64,000 nt of DNA from Sordaria brevicollis (Eukaryota; Ascomycota; Sordariomycetes; Sordariales; Sordariaceae), in NCBI GenBank assembly GCA_033439795.1, contig JAUTDP010000021.1, positions 62,001 to 126,000 of the forward strand, read 5' to 3'. Both the position numbers and the translations under genes were made by a program. A model generated the notes under the pieces. That model saw nothing but the letters and a program-made list of their open reading frames with translations. It ran no database searches and was not told the origin of the DNA. Position 1 is the first letter of the stretch; every line of letters begins with the position of its first letter. This document shows, piece by piece, positions 26,465 through 36,565 of this stretch.

Positions 26465-26469
26465 GTACG
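26465..26469. repeat. Target site duplication of LTR element, right copy
   Basis: GTACG directly after AATCTGACA, identical to 20913-20917. Confidence 0.9.
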
Positions 26470-29400
26470 TACCATGGTCCATGCGTTCCATGCCGAGCCT
26501 GGCACTGCAGGATGCAGACTACAGACTTCAAGCGTTGCAGATGGCCAATATCCAACCGTTCCAAACCGTTCGAGCCGCTTGGTCGATTGCATCGCTTGCA
26601 TGAGGTTGATTTGTGGAGTTGACCACTGGTTGAACAAACCGTTAAAGCATCAGTTGGAACACCAGCTGTGGAGGCCAATTGTGAATTTGTGCGGTTCATT
26701 ATTCGGTTTGCGTAACACCGTTTGATGGGATACTGCATAGAGGTAGGGAATTGATGAACTCGTGGGATTGTGCGGTGGTTTGGTGAAACCCATATTCATA
26801 TCCGTACACGGGCTCTGTTTCTTTGAAACCTTTACTTCACTGACCAGAGACAGACTGGGAGTCCAGTCCATACCGGAGAGTTCTGATTCACGGTAGTGCG
26901 TATCTAGTTCTAGGTGGGAAGCATCGGGTTCGAAACGGACATATATCCGTGGCACTCATTGCAGGGCACAAACACTCGACTGGTCCAGTCCAGTTTCCTA
27001 CACTTGTGCATAGAGGTATATAGGAAGCCAGCCCGGGGTTGCACTTTCCAGAGAGTAGTATAACCTCACCTCGCACAACATATACCATGAGGTAACAGCG
27101 GTAGCATTCACATACCACCTTCTTGCCTAGTAATATACTACATCGTGCAGCAAGCAGTACACCGGCTGGTCCCCTCTGCCTTTATGTGGTAGGCAAGCCG
27201 CAGGTCCGCGAACCATTTCATCAACTGCACTCACCAATTCCACGAGACTACCTCTAGGTACGTCAAAACCGAGGCACCAATTACATGGGAGACAACCTAA
27301 AGGGAAACATCCAAGTCAAAATGCAAGTATCAGCAGACTGAACTCTAGAACATCTAAACTGTTCTATCAAGTATCAACCGATTGGGGTCCCGGGGCGTTA
27401 CAAGGCAGAGGCAGGTACAAGGACCCACACAATATAAGGCAGGGACGACTACCGCATCAGTTCATTCAAATGGGATTTGACTAGTCCAGGAGAAGTCTAG
27501 TAAATCTGAGAGACACCTGCCGGCAGGAACGCCAGCCGGGCCGGCGAGCTGAACAAACCAGTCAGGGTGACTGGCACGTCTGTCATGCAAGTGACAGGTA
27601 GCCAATCTCACGATAGCCTTGGCCTCTTGACTACCTTGAGCCTAGTTCCCGTTTATAGTCAAATCCCATTTGAATGAACTGATGCGGTACCTATTATCAA
27701 TGGATGGCTAGGTGCTGTCGAGGATTGTACCCCAGTGATCAGAGATTCACACCTAGGCACCCTCACTCGACCATCGATTGAATGTGCCTCGATTAACAAA
27801 GAGATAGTAACAGAAATAAATTTAGAAAAAAGAAAAGATTGAAGGTGTAAAGTTGGAAGAACATCCATACAGCAAACACTCGACGAGATAAAAAGCAGTG
27901 TCTTCCTCCGCGACAGATAAATACCTACCTAGATGGTATTCGACACCCACGTCAATGTTAAGTGCGCATGGCAACAGCTTTTACACAGGATCATCTCTTA
28001 TATAGGGCATTAGATAGTCCGAGGACGTGAGGTCTCTAGGTAAACATGCCTCGGCTGCACGTCCCCATATAGTCTATAGACGACTTTACACCTATTATAT
28101 GTATACGTAGGTTAGTGGCCTGATACCTCCTAATTGGTATTCAACTATACACACATATAGCCTCTACCTTGGAAGGTTCGCGGAAACATGACTGGGTGAC
28201 AAATGAGAAAATAATGGAGGGTTACGTCGGCTCTTTGAAAAGGAAAATTGGAGGACTCGGGGTGGCTTTTCGCTTCAGGATTTGGAGATGCCAGGGCACA
28301 CCGCACCACTAGGAAAACTGTTGTGGAAGCAACGAACTTGGAGAAGAAGAGGACCCCTGGCTTGGCTTGACATCCATGATCCTTCACATTGACCGGCACA
28401 CACACACCTTTATGCCACGCATGCAGGTAAGGACGGAAGGGGAAGTTGGAGTGTGATTCGATCGCCATCTGTATTTGATACTATGAGGTAGTAGGGTAGG
28501 TAATTGGAGAAGTCAACTCAGGGGATAGGAGAGGAGAGGATAGGATAGAACAGGATAGGACCCCGGGAGTATGTACATGTATAATAGATGCGGCTCGGTT
28601 CAGTTCAAGAGGCAAGGTATCCAGGTATGTCCAGAAGTGACTTCAAGGGCCTGGCAGTGATCATCAAACTTGATGGTGGCGTGAGCTCAACATCAAGACT
28701 TGTTCAAATTACAACCTGGGGTTGATGTTATAATACCTCGTTTACTTGATCATGGCCGGTAAAATTTCACATCCCCTTATATAACTCTAGAACTGTGTTT
28801 TGTTTTTGTTCATCCTTTTCATCCCAGTGACTCCTAGATTGAACTCACCGTTACTCGTGTTCCGGACTAGCATATCTAGAGATATCCAAGGGGCCGAATT
28901 CAGTTATCTACCTCTATCAAAGATGTAGGGGAAGCTGACTTGTTCCAATCCAGATCCTATAAGCAACACCGACAAAAGAACAAACAAACCGAGCGCTACC
29001 CGTATATTTGAAGAAGCCATCTCTTAATTCCCTTCCTTTTTCCCCCCTCTTGTGTGTCTCTAGGAAGCATATCCACCCCCCCTCTACATACCCACAAAAC
29101 CCCCAGCCCGGAGGACCGGAGCTAAAGTACCAAGGCAAGAAGACACCCCAGCAAACATGACAAAAACCCCCTTTCTCCATACCTAGATAAGCTTTCTTCA
29201 ACCTTTTTTGTTGCTACCTACTAGTCTAGTTCAAATCAAAAAGCAGTTAGTTTGCAACTATACCAACCTAACCAAAGCCGCCGTGGGCATGCCCTGCGGC
29301 TCAACGGCTGCCCCCTGATGACACAGAACTGGAAATTATAAATTTACACCAGAGCGCCCGTGTCGTGTCTTTGGAGAAATAACATACATACATACCTGAC

Positions 29401-29886
29401 CTACCTCACTAGCTGCCCTACGATCGATGCTTATGTTCCGATAACCGCAACATCTACCACCATAGCTGCCGGCAACCGGCGGGGAGTCGTACCCGGGGAT
29501 GTAGGTGAGGGGGTTAGTTAGCATAGTTAGCGGGCATGTTGGGAAAAAATATCTTGGGATTGATAATTTGGAAAAAGAAAAGAAAATTTGCATTTGAGGA
29601 ATCTGTCTTTGTCAAGGCTAACGCCACTACGCCAGCCGGTCAGCGTTATTGCTGCAGTTCGGTCGCTCGCTCGCTCGCTTGCTCCAAGGGTACCTATCAA
29701 TCAATAACTCATACTCCATCATGGAAGTCATAACATAATTCGCATCCGTCAAACCACTCACCTCTTTCGAAAAAGAACTTAATCAGCACCACAACCAGTA
29801 TACATCCGTTTTCGTCTATACCTCCTCCAGAACCACCACCAACCTTCCCAACTCTAGCTTGGTGTGTGTGTCTTGTGTGTATCTCC
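26470..29886. other. Gene-free flank containing a MITE-like element
   Basis: About 3.4 kb of normal composition between the retrotransposon and the next gene. No open frame here has recognisable features. The only clear structure is the inverted-repeat element at 27452-27687, listed separately. The stretch nearest 29887 must hold the 3' untranslated region of the minus-strand mitochondrial-type gene. No tRNA or 5S gene seen. Confidence 0.55.
27452..27687. mobile_element. MITE-like element with ~32-bp terminal inverted repeats and TA flanks
   Basis: A 236-bp unit whose ends are perfect inverted copies over 32 bp (34 bp counting the flanking TA on each side, 27450-27483 against 27656-27689). 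Each arm starts CCGCATCAGTTCATTCAAAT. A TA dinucleotide at both borders fits Tc1/mariner-type insertion, although TA is palindromic and so cannot prove a duplication. The interior shows no coding capacity. Unlike the large transposons here it is GC-normal with intact arms, as expected if it is too short for RIP. Alternatively it is a hairpin-forming noncoding locus. Confidence 0.7.
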
Positions 29887-32193
29887 TCAAGTCAACAACC
29901 TCAAAACCCTCTCCGCCCTCTTCCTCTCTATCCTCTTTACCTCCTCCTCCTCCACCGTCCTTCTTCTTCTTTTCCTTTTCTCCCTTCCCATTTTCGGGGG
30001 CCCCTCCATCCCTCCCATCTCAGCCCCAGTGACAGTCTCCCTCTCCCCCCTCGCCGCCTCATCCATCCCTAGTATCTCCTCCACCAACTCCTCCACCTCC
30101 CCCCTCCTTACACTCCTCCCCCTCAACGTCACCCCCCTCTCCCCCACCCCCTTCTTCCACAGTTCCTCCTCCCCCCCACCACTAAAATTCAAATCCGCAC
30201 CCCCGACCCTAACCCTCCTAAACCCCCTCGCCGTCTCCGGCCTCAAATCCATCCCCACCATCGCCCCCTTCTGCACCTCCGTCCACCGTTTCTCACTTCT
30301 AAACCCCTGCCCTTGCCCAGTACCACGCTTGAACCTGACGACGCCGGTGGGGATCTCGTAGTGGATCGTGTCTGGCAATAGACCTTGGAAGGCGTGGATG
30401 AGTTGGGGGAGGAGGCGGGTGGAGATGTCGTGCGAGGGGAAGATTTTGGGGAGTTTAGGACCAGGGGGGAGGTGGACGGGGGATTTGATCCTCTTAAAAA
30501 GGAGGGAGAACCATTTTGAGAAGGTGTGGACGACGTAATCTTTTTGGGATAGGGAGTGGTCCCAGGCTAGAAAGGAGGGGGTGGGGGAGTGGGAGAAGGA
30601 GGTGGTGTTGAGGGCGTGGATTGGGTAGATGGTTTGGAGGTGGTGAACGCGAGCGCGGTAGATTGGTTCCAGGTCAAGCATCATCTGTATCGCGCGCTCG
30701 AGCTTGTTGGTTTTTATCAGCCACTCGACGTAGATTTTGTACTGAGCCAGACCGGGCGTGGCGGAGTAAGGCGGGGAGGTCATGGTGTCCCAGATTAGTT
30801 GGACGGCGTTGCGGTGTAGACGGCGGCCGGGGATGGAAACGAGTTTCCATTCTTTGGAGGCCCGAGGGGAGGTGTGGATGTAGGCCCATTCTAGGAGCTC
30901 GAACCAGACTGAGGAAGGGACGGAAAGGTGGCGGTAGACGGAGGAGAGGTGGTCGAGCATTTTGCATGCCATGGCTATCATCCCGTTTGAGCCGTAGCAG
31001 GTGGCCATGGTTTGCAGAAGGCGAGTGGTGGGCGCCATGGGGTTGGTGGGTTGGAATTGTTTCCCGCCGGAAATCTTTAGATCGCCCGTTTCGATCGATC
31101 CGGTAACATCAACACCGTAGTTGAAGTATAACACCGACTGGACATCCTCCATCACCCCCGTCCTGGCATACGCGATTAACGCCGCGCACACAAACTCCTC
31201 CGACAACTGATGCAGTCGATTCCTCGCCGTCCCAAAAACCAAATCCACAGGCGAACTTCTTCGTAACATCCTCATCAGGTATTCCACCTTGTGTTCCGCA
31301 CTCGGATTCTGTCCGAACCTATCCAGTCGCCTATTCGTCTCGTCAAAGTTCATCTGTCGTAGCTGGGACAGGTTGTCAGGTGTGAAATACGGCAAGAACC
31401 GCTTTTCGGGAAACAAGTTAACCGGTTTAACGCGAAAGTCGTGGCGGTTGTTTTGGGTGTACAATGGCTCTGTCAAGAATCGACTCTTTATAAACTCGGC
31501 GTATAGGTCCGTGTGACGATCCCACATTTTGTCGGAGACGTTCATGTGGAACCAGATCTTGCGGGCGAGTAAAGGGTCTGATATCGACCCGGCGTAGCGC
31601 AGCAGGACCTTGTAGTCGGACAGGAGCAAAGGGAGGCCATCGCGGAATCGACGAAAGGCGGCTTCGTGAACGAGGGGATAGAGGTCAGAGTTCCTTTTTC
31701 TGACGCCGTAGTTGTTGACTAACCCCCCCAAAGGTGACCAGTCAGCCATGGCTGGGTCGACCCAGATGTTTTGGAGAGGGCCTTGGTGTTTGTGATCAAC
31801 GGGGTCGACTGCTCTTAGAAGCTCGCTAAAGGCTGTCGGGGGAAGTTGGAGGATCTCGAGTTTGTTCTCTTTAAAGTAGGAGAGCATCTTGTGGGGTTGT
31901 CTGAAGGCGCCCGTGAAGCCGTCTATCCATGGCGATCGTTTGGGAGGGGGTGGTTTGGCAGGGACTGGTCTTGCGAGGAGGGATCGGAGGAGGAGGAGCT
32001 CGTCTTGCTCGAGGGGTGCTCTGGGAGGTTGATTGCCAAAGCCATGAGGGGCAAAGTTGCCCGGGTATGGGATAGCTGATGCTGATGTCGTTGTCGTGGA
32101 ATGGGAGAGCTTCCGGAGTTTGACGGCGGGGAGGTGTCGATGTCGATGTCGTGGATGGAGTCGAACCCCGCGACAGGAGAGGAGGGGGGCCAT
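29887..32193 (-). CDS. Mitochondrial-type protein, possibly a PPR-like organelle expression factor
   Basis: Single-exon frame of 768 residues with ATG at 32193. The first ~35 residues are rich in Arg and His and free of acidic residues (MAPLLSCRGVRLHPRHRHRH...), as in a mitochondrial presequence. The body is mostly helical in look, with segments such as LCxxLIxYARTG and YKIYVEWLIKTNKLERAIQMML that resemble degenerate pentatricopeptide-like helical pairs (about residues 180-560). The C-terminus is strongly basic and Glu-rich (KRKRRRR, EEEVKRIERKRAERV). This layout resembles fungal nucleus-encoded factors that control one mitochondrial transcript (the ATPase expression factor or Pet309/cya-5 kind), but I cannot name an orthologue. 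The 554-bp gap to the LSM3 start on the opposite strand suggests a shared divergent promoter. Confidence 0.88.
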   Translation of the reverse strand: MAPLLSCRGVRLHPRHRHRHLPAVKLRKLSHSTTTTSASAIPYPGNFAPHGFGNQPPRAPLEQDELLLLRSLLARPVPAKPPPPKRSPWIDGFTGAFRQPHKMLSYFKENKLEILQLPPTAFSELLRAVDPVDHKHQGPLQNIWVDPAMADWSPLGGLVNNYGVRKRNSDLYPLVHEAAFRRFRDGLPLLLSDYKVLLRYAGSISDPLLARKIWFHMNVSDKMWDRHTDLYAEFIKSRFLTEPLYTQNNRHDFRVKPVNLFPEKRFLPYFTPDNLSQLRQMNFDETNRRLDRFGQNPSAEHKVEYLMRMLRRSSPVDLVFGTARNRLHQLSEEFVCAALIAYARTGVMEDVQSVLYFNYGVDVTGSIETGDLKISGGKQFQPTNPMAPTTRLLQTMATCYGSNGMIAMACKMLDHLSSVYRHLSVPSSVWFELLEWAYIHTSPRASKEWKLVSIPGRRLHRNAVQLIWDTMTSPPYSATPGLAQYKIYVEWLIKTNKLERAIQMMLDLEPIYRARVHHLQTIYPIHALNTTSFSHSPTPSFLAWDHSLSQKDYVVHTFSKWFSLLFKRIKSPVHLPPGPKLPKIFPSHDISTRLLPQLIHAFQGLLPDTIHYEIPTGVVRFKRGTGQGQGFRSEKRWTEVQKGAMVGMDLRPETARGFRRVRVGGADLNFSGGGEEELWKKGVGERGVTLRGRSVRRGEVEELVEEILGMDEAARGERETVTGAEMGGMEGPPKMGREKRKRRRRTVEEEEVKRIERKRAERVLRLLT

Positions 32194-32747
32194 TGTGGAT
32201 TAATCAGTAGCCATTGGCATGTCCCGTCTCAATTATATCTCGTCGTCCTGTCCGTGGTGTTGAATATGTCGACGTCGAGGTGTAAGTCAAACCCCCGCTA
32301 ACTGAAAGAGGAGAAGTGCGATGGATCTCGCGATGCCTGCAAATCCGGGGAAGGCCTGTCAATTTTGGTCGCTGTCCCTGCCAAGACTCTTGTCCAGCCG
32401 AGGCTCTGGCATAAGCCTTTATGAAGATTGGCGAACCTCTGGCATAGGCGTTTAAGAATCGGTCAAGCTCTCACCGATTCACCGAGAGAGAAATGGTCAA
32501 TGCGTCACCTTCCTCAAGTCTTGGCAATGCGACCAGCTGTCCCTCACCTTTCTCAATCGCCAGCGCTTCTGCAATCACACGGCAGGCAAACCCCCCGCCG
32601 TCCCTCATCATCGTTTCTGGGCAGGTCACCCATTCAACATTGACAACATCAACAACACAACAGCCACACACTGTTTTCTTTCTTTAATTCGTTTTGATCT
32701 TGGGCCTCCTTCTTTTTAATACTTCACATTACACAAACAACGACAAA
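32194..32747. promoter_or_regulatory. Divergent promoter region between the mitochondrial-type gene and lsm3
   Basis: 554 bp between two start codons on opposite strands, so it must contain both promoters and 5' leaders. A duplicated CTCTGGCATA(A/G)GC(C/G)TTTA motif occurs at about 32403 and 32440. CAACAACACAACAGCC-type runs lie just before the lsm3 ATG. No TATA box is obvious. Confidence 0.55.
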
Positions 32748-33181
32748 ATGGCCGACGCAGTAGAAGACACCAGCTCCGTCTCGGAGCCCATGGACCTGGT
32801 CCGCCTTTTGCTGGACGAGGTAGTCTGTGTCAAGCTGAGAGGCGATCGGGAGCTCAAGGGGCGGTTGCACGTTAGTCTCTCCTTTCCACTCACTCACTCA
32901 CCTTCACTCACTGTCATCGGGGACTCATACTGACAGTAACACAGGCCTACGACTCCCACTGCAACTTGGTCCTCGGAGAAGTCGAAGAAACCATCTACGT
33001 GGTTGACGATGAGGATGCTGATGAGGATGATTTGAAGGTTTGCCATGCCACCCCCAACACCCTCCTAGTTACAACTCTTTTTGCTCACCTGACGAACGTC
33101 TAGACAATCTCCCGCAAATCCTCCATGCTCTTCGTCCGCGGCGACTCGGTCGTGCTCATCTCGCCCTTTGCCCGTTCTTGA
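32748..33181 (+). CDS. lsm3: LSM3, Sm-like subunit of the LSM1-7 and LSM2-8 rings
   Basis: RNA-binding ring subunit that acts in U6 snRNA maintenance and splicing in the nucleus (LSM2-8) and in mRNA decapping and decay in the cytoplasm (LSM1-7). Three exons (32748-32870, 32945-33037, 33104-33181) join in phase 0 to 97 residues, the usual size. The Sm1 motif shows as [43 protein letters not shown], broken here by intron 1 after RLH (residues ~15-57); Sm2 is [16 protein letters not shown] near the C-terminus. The acidic DDEDADEDD insert before the last exon is typical of Lsm3. The introns (74 and 66 bp) split the Sm1 strand-turn region and the Sm1-Sm2 linker. Confidence 0.96.
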
Positions 33182-34413
33182 GAAGAGCACGTGTATAACG
33201 ACAGCGGCGAGATGATCCATCCATCCACTCCACCTCTCCAACCAGTTCCACGTCAGTCGGCACTACGGAATCCCTGTGTACATCGACGGCTCGGTCGGTA
33301 AAGATTCGTTGCCTGTGCTGAAGTGTTGGGGGGAGGTGAAGGGGGGGTTTTGGGGAGGGGGTTGAGGTTGGTGCTGGACTACAGTGGCCTGGTGGGGAGA
33401 GGTATGGGGAAGGGGAAGGGTAAGGAGAGGTATAGGGAACAGGAGGAGGAGGAGGAGGATGTGATTGAACTAGCACGGAAAGAGGAAGAAGTCGAGGACG
33501 AGATCCACTATTCTGAGACGTCGTTCTTGGTTCAAGTTACGGTTATCCAAACCGAAAGGCGTCGGCGAACTCAATATAAAGGCGGTATGTGAGTCTGAGC
33601 CTCCGATAGCTCAGGGGTCAGTCAGTCTACGGGGAGGGGAAAGGACAGGAAAGAAAGACGAGGGTGGGTTCCATATTTTTAAGGTTGAACCAACCCGCAT
33701 CATGTTCATTGATTTTTAGTCGTTAGAGCCGGAAAAAAAACGCTGCAAAAAGTTAGATATCACTACAGCACACGGATATATACCATTTGTTTACTTCTCG
33801 GCCATAGGATCATATTTTGACTTAAACTCCAGGCAAGGGCTGATCGATCGCTTTGACAACTTGAAGGATCGGACACCCATTACACCATGTCGTCCCGCTC
33901 CATAGGTGTTTTTTCGTTATTCGGGTATTTAGGCAAGAGGACCTGATGGAGCTGGCAAGACGTCTTGAGGTTTTCCCTTTTCGTCCTTAGACCAAATAAA
34001 CAATGCATTAATCCCCCCCCGCCGTTGATATCTTTTCCACATTTTCTCACACACAGAACTCCACTCTCACCTTTTATGCTTTGAACATGGGGCAGTGATG
34101 TCAACGCTTTTCTCGATTCCGACACCTCATGCCGTGTACAGTTTCGTATTTATATACAATCGAAAGGAGGATGCAAGAATAAATACGTTTTCCACATGAC
34201 AACTCGAAACCAGCCGAGGTAGAAACATACTGAAGCTTTGTACAATGCACTGAGTACGATTTTCCGTACTACGCGTTTCGTACTTGAACATCAAACACAA
34301 CCAAACAATTCCATGCGTAGAAAGAAAAGAAAATGAAAATAAAAACAAAACGCCAACTCCGATAATCACCAACATCATGAAACATCCATCATGCATATAC
34401 CCCAGCATTAACC
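33182..34413. other. Intergenic region between convergent lsm3 and GTPase genes
   Basis: About 1.2 kb carrying the 3' untranslated regions of both genes. A purine-rich stretch with GGGGAAGGGGAAGG-type runs lies at about 33320-33460. The sequence at about 33604 (TCCGATAGCTCAGGGGTCAG) resembles the 5' half of a tRNA but has no matching 3' half. No coding region is supported. Confidence 0.55.
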
Positions 34414-36565
34414 CTAAGCACCAACCTTCACCTCACCATGCTCACCTCCAGCCTCACCCCCAGCCTCGACCTCCTCCTTCTTCCCCCCATCTTCCACACT
34501 AACACCACCCAAAGGTTTCCCAGGATCATACCCCAACCCCTTCACAATCCCCAGCCCCTTCGTCCTCCCCTCCCTGAATAACAACCGATCACCGGGTACT
34601 AGATATTCCGGTCTCTGCACGAACCGAAAGGCAACCGTGGCTCTGTCGCCCGTGCGGATAAAGGGGCGGTCGACGTCGATGATGGCTGCTGTCTGAGAAA
34701 CGGGGCCGACGTGGAGCATGGCTTGGTATTTTGTTTTGATGGTGGTGGCGTGGGAGAGGATTAGGACTGCGGACGAAGCATGTTAGCTGGGGAGGAGAGA
34801 AAGAAAGGGGGAAGGGAAGGGATAAAGGGAAACGGGGAAGAGGGGCAGAGGGGCAGAGGGGAAGAAGGGGAAGGGGAAGGGGAAGGGAAAATATGGGAAG
34901 GGGAAGATATGGGAAAGAGAGGGAAGGGGAAAATATTGGACAAAAGGAAAGGGAAAAACAAGTACCTTCGGCCACGAATTCCCGATATACCTTTGGTGGG
35001 CTCTCAGTCTTGGCGAGGACAACCATCCCCTTCCTTACATCCTTCCTCTTAACCCTCTTCAACGCAAAACTCGCGCTCTGCCCCGCGCTCGCCGCGGGGA
35101 CCCCAATTCTCTTGCGTTCAATACTCCTAATCGCCGTCGTCATAAACTTGCCCAGCCCATCCGGGCCCAAATACACCTCATCGCCCGCGTGTATAATCCC
35201 CGACTTGACAATCCCCGACACCACCGTGCCGACGTGCGGCACGCTGAACGTATCATTAACATGAAACTCAAACGGCGCGTCGGCATCGTACCGGCCGTGA
35301 TGGGGCAGGATGTTCAGGAACGCGCGGACCAAGTCCAGGTTCTCGCCTGTTACGTTGGATACCTGGAAAATCGGGCAGATGCGTTGTGAAACGAATTGCG
35401 TGGCTGTGTTGATGCACTCCTCTCTGTTTTTGATAAAGATCGGTATCTTTCTTGCGCCGGGGGATTTCAAGATTCTCGTAATCTGGGTGATGGTCTGCTC
35501 GAGAATGTTGGGAGGGCAAATGTCGATTTTGGTGATGACGACCATTATCGGCACGTTGAGAGCTAAAGCGATGCCGAGATGTTCTTTGGACATGCCTATT
35601 AGCCCGTTGTTGGCTGCTACCATTAATAGACAGTAGTTTGGGGATGACGACAGGAGGCCAAAGACGGTGGTCCGGAGATAGCGTTCGTGGCCCGCTAGGT
35701 CGGTAAAGGTGATCACTTTGGCGCTGCGCTTGCCGATTTCTTCCCAGGAAAGTTTGCGCCCCGGGGTGTCCGAGAGGACGGTCTGCCCGTGCGAGTCGAA
35801 GCCCATGATTTCCATGCCGACGGAGGAGGTGCGGCCGGTTTCGATCTCGTGTTTGTGTCTGAACAGGTTGACGCGCGCCCGACCGCGGCCGTCGTCTAGG
35901 TCCCCCTTGACAAGCACGCCCAGCATGGAGGATTTACCAGCGTCGACATTTCCCACAACCGCTATGCGCGTCTCAATCACCTCCTCCGCCACCGACGGCC
36001 GATGACGAATCATCACCTTCCCGCTCACATCGCCGTCGCGGCTGGGTGTCCCATCCAGATCGCCGCCGCTGCCCAAATTCTTGGTCAACAACACCTGACA
36101 ATCGGCATCCATTTTGGCGGCGGCCTGTGTGAGTCGCTTGTACGCCACCTCCCATTCCTCCTTGGTGAGTCGCATGCTCTCGCCGTGGTTCTCGAAGCCG
36201 ATGTCGAAGACGGACTCGCCGTGGCCTTCATCTAGTCGCTCGCCAACGAGGTCGGCCAGTTTCTGGAGGGAGTCGCCATCGTTGGACAGGAGAAGGTCGC
36301 GCAGGCGTATTCGGGGACCGGATTCGGAGAGGTTGAGGCTGTCGAGGATGTCGTCGAGCTCGGCGTGGTGTTCGTGTTCTTCGGGGGCGGTTGTTGATGT
36401 TGTTGTTGAAGATGCGCCTGTTGTTGTGGCAGTCGCATTCTGGGGGGTCTGCTGAGCAGCCTTGGTGGGATAACGCAATGCCTGCTGTCTCTCGACGTAC
36501 TCGGCAAAGTCGCTAAGTGCAGCTTCGCCTTTTCGCCGTTCGTGCGGCAGCTGTTTTGATGTCAT
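34414..36565 (-). CDS. GTPBP1/GTPBP2-like translational-type GTPase
   Basis: Cytoplasmic GTPase of the EF-Tu/eEF1A superfamily; animal relatives GTPBP1 and GTPBP2 act in ribosome rescue and mRNA turnover. Two exons (36565-34966 and 34766-34414) give 650 residues. GTPase motifs: G1 GNVDAGKS at 205-212, switch-2 DLAGH at 289-293 and TKID (G4) at 345-348. Beta-barrel domain 2 begins around FEFHVNDTFSVPHVGTVVSGIV. Exon 2 supplies barrel domain 3 (HVGPVSQTAAI...RFVQRPEYLVPGDRLLFREG) and an acidic-Gly tail. The ATG at 36565 (MTSKQLPHERRKGEAALSDF) is preferred; an in-frame ATG at 36637 sits upstream of a likely 5'-UTR splice acceptor. The intron (199 bp, GTACTT..CAG) is nearly pure pyrimidine. Confidence 0.93.

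Noticed and set aside
33600..33640. TCCGATAGCTCAGGGGTCAG, like the acceptor/D-arm half of a tRNA.
   Set aside because: No anticodon arm, T-arm (GGTTCRAATCC) or pairing 3' acceptor follows.
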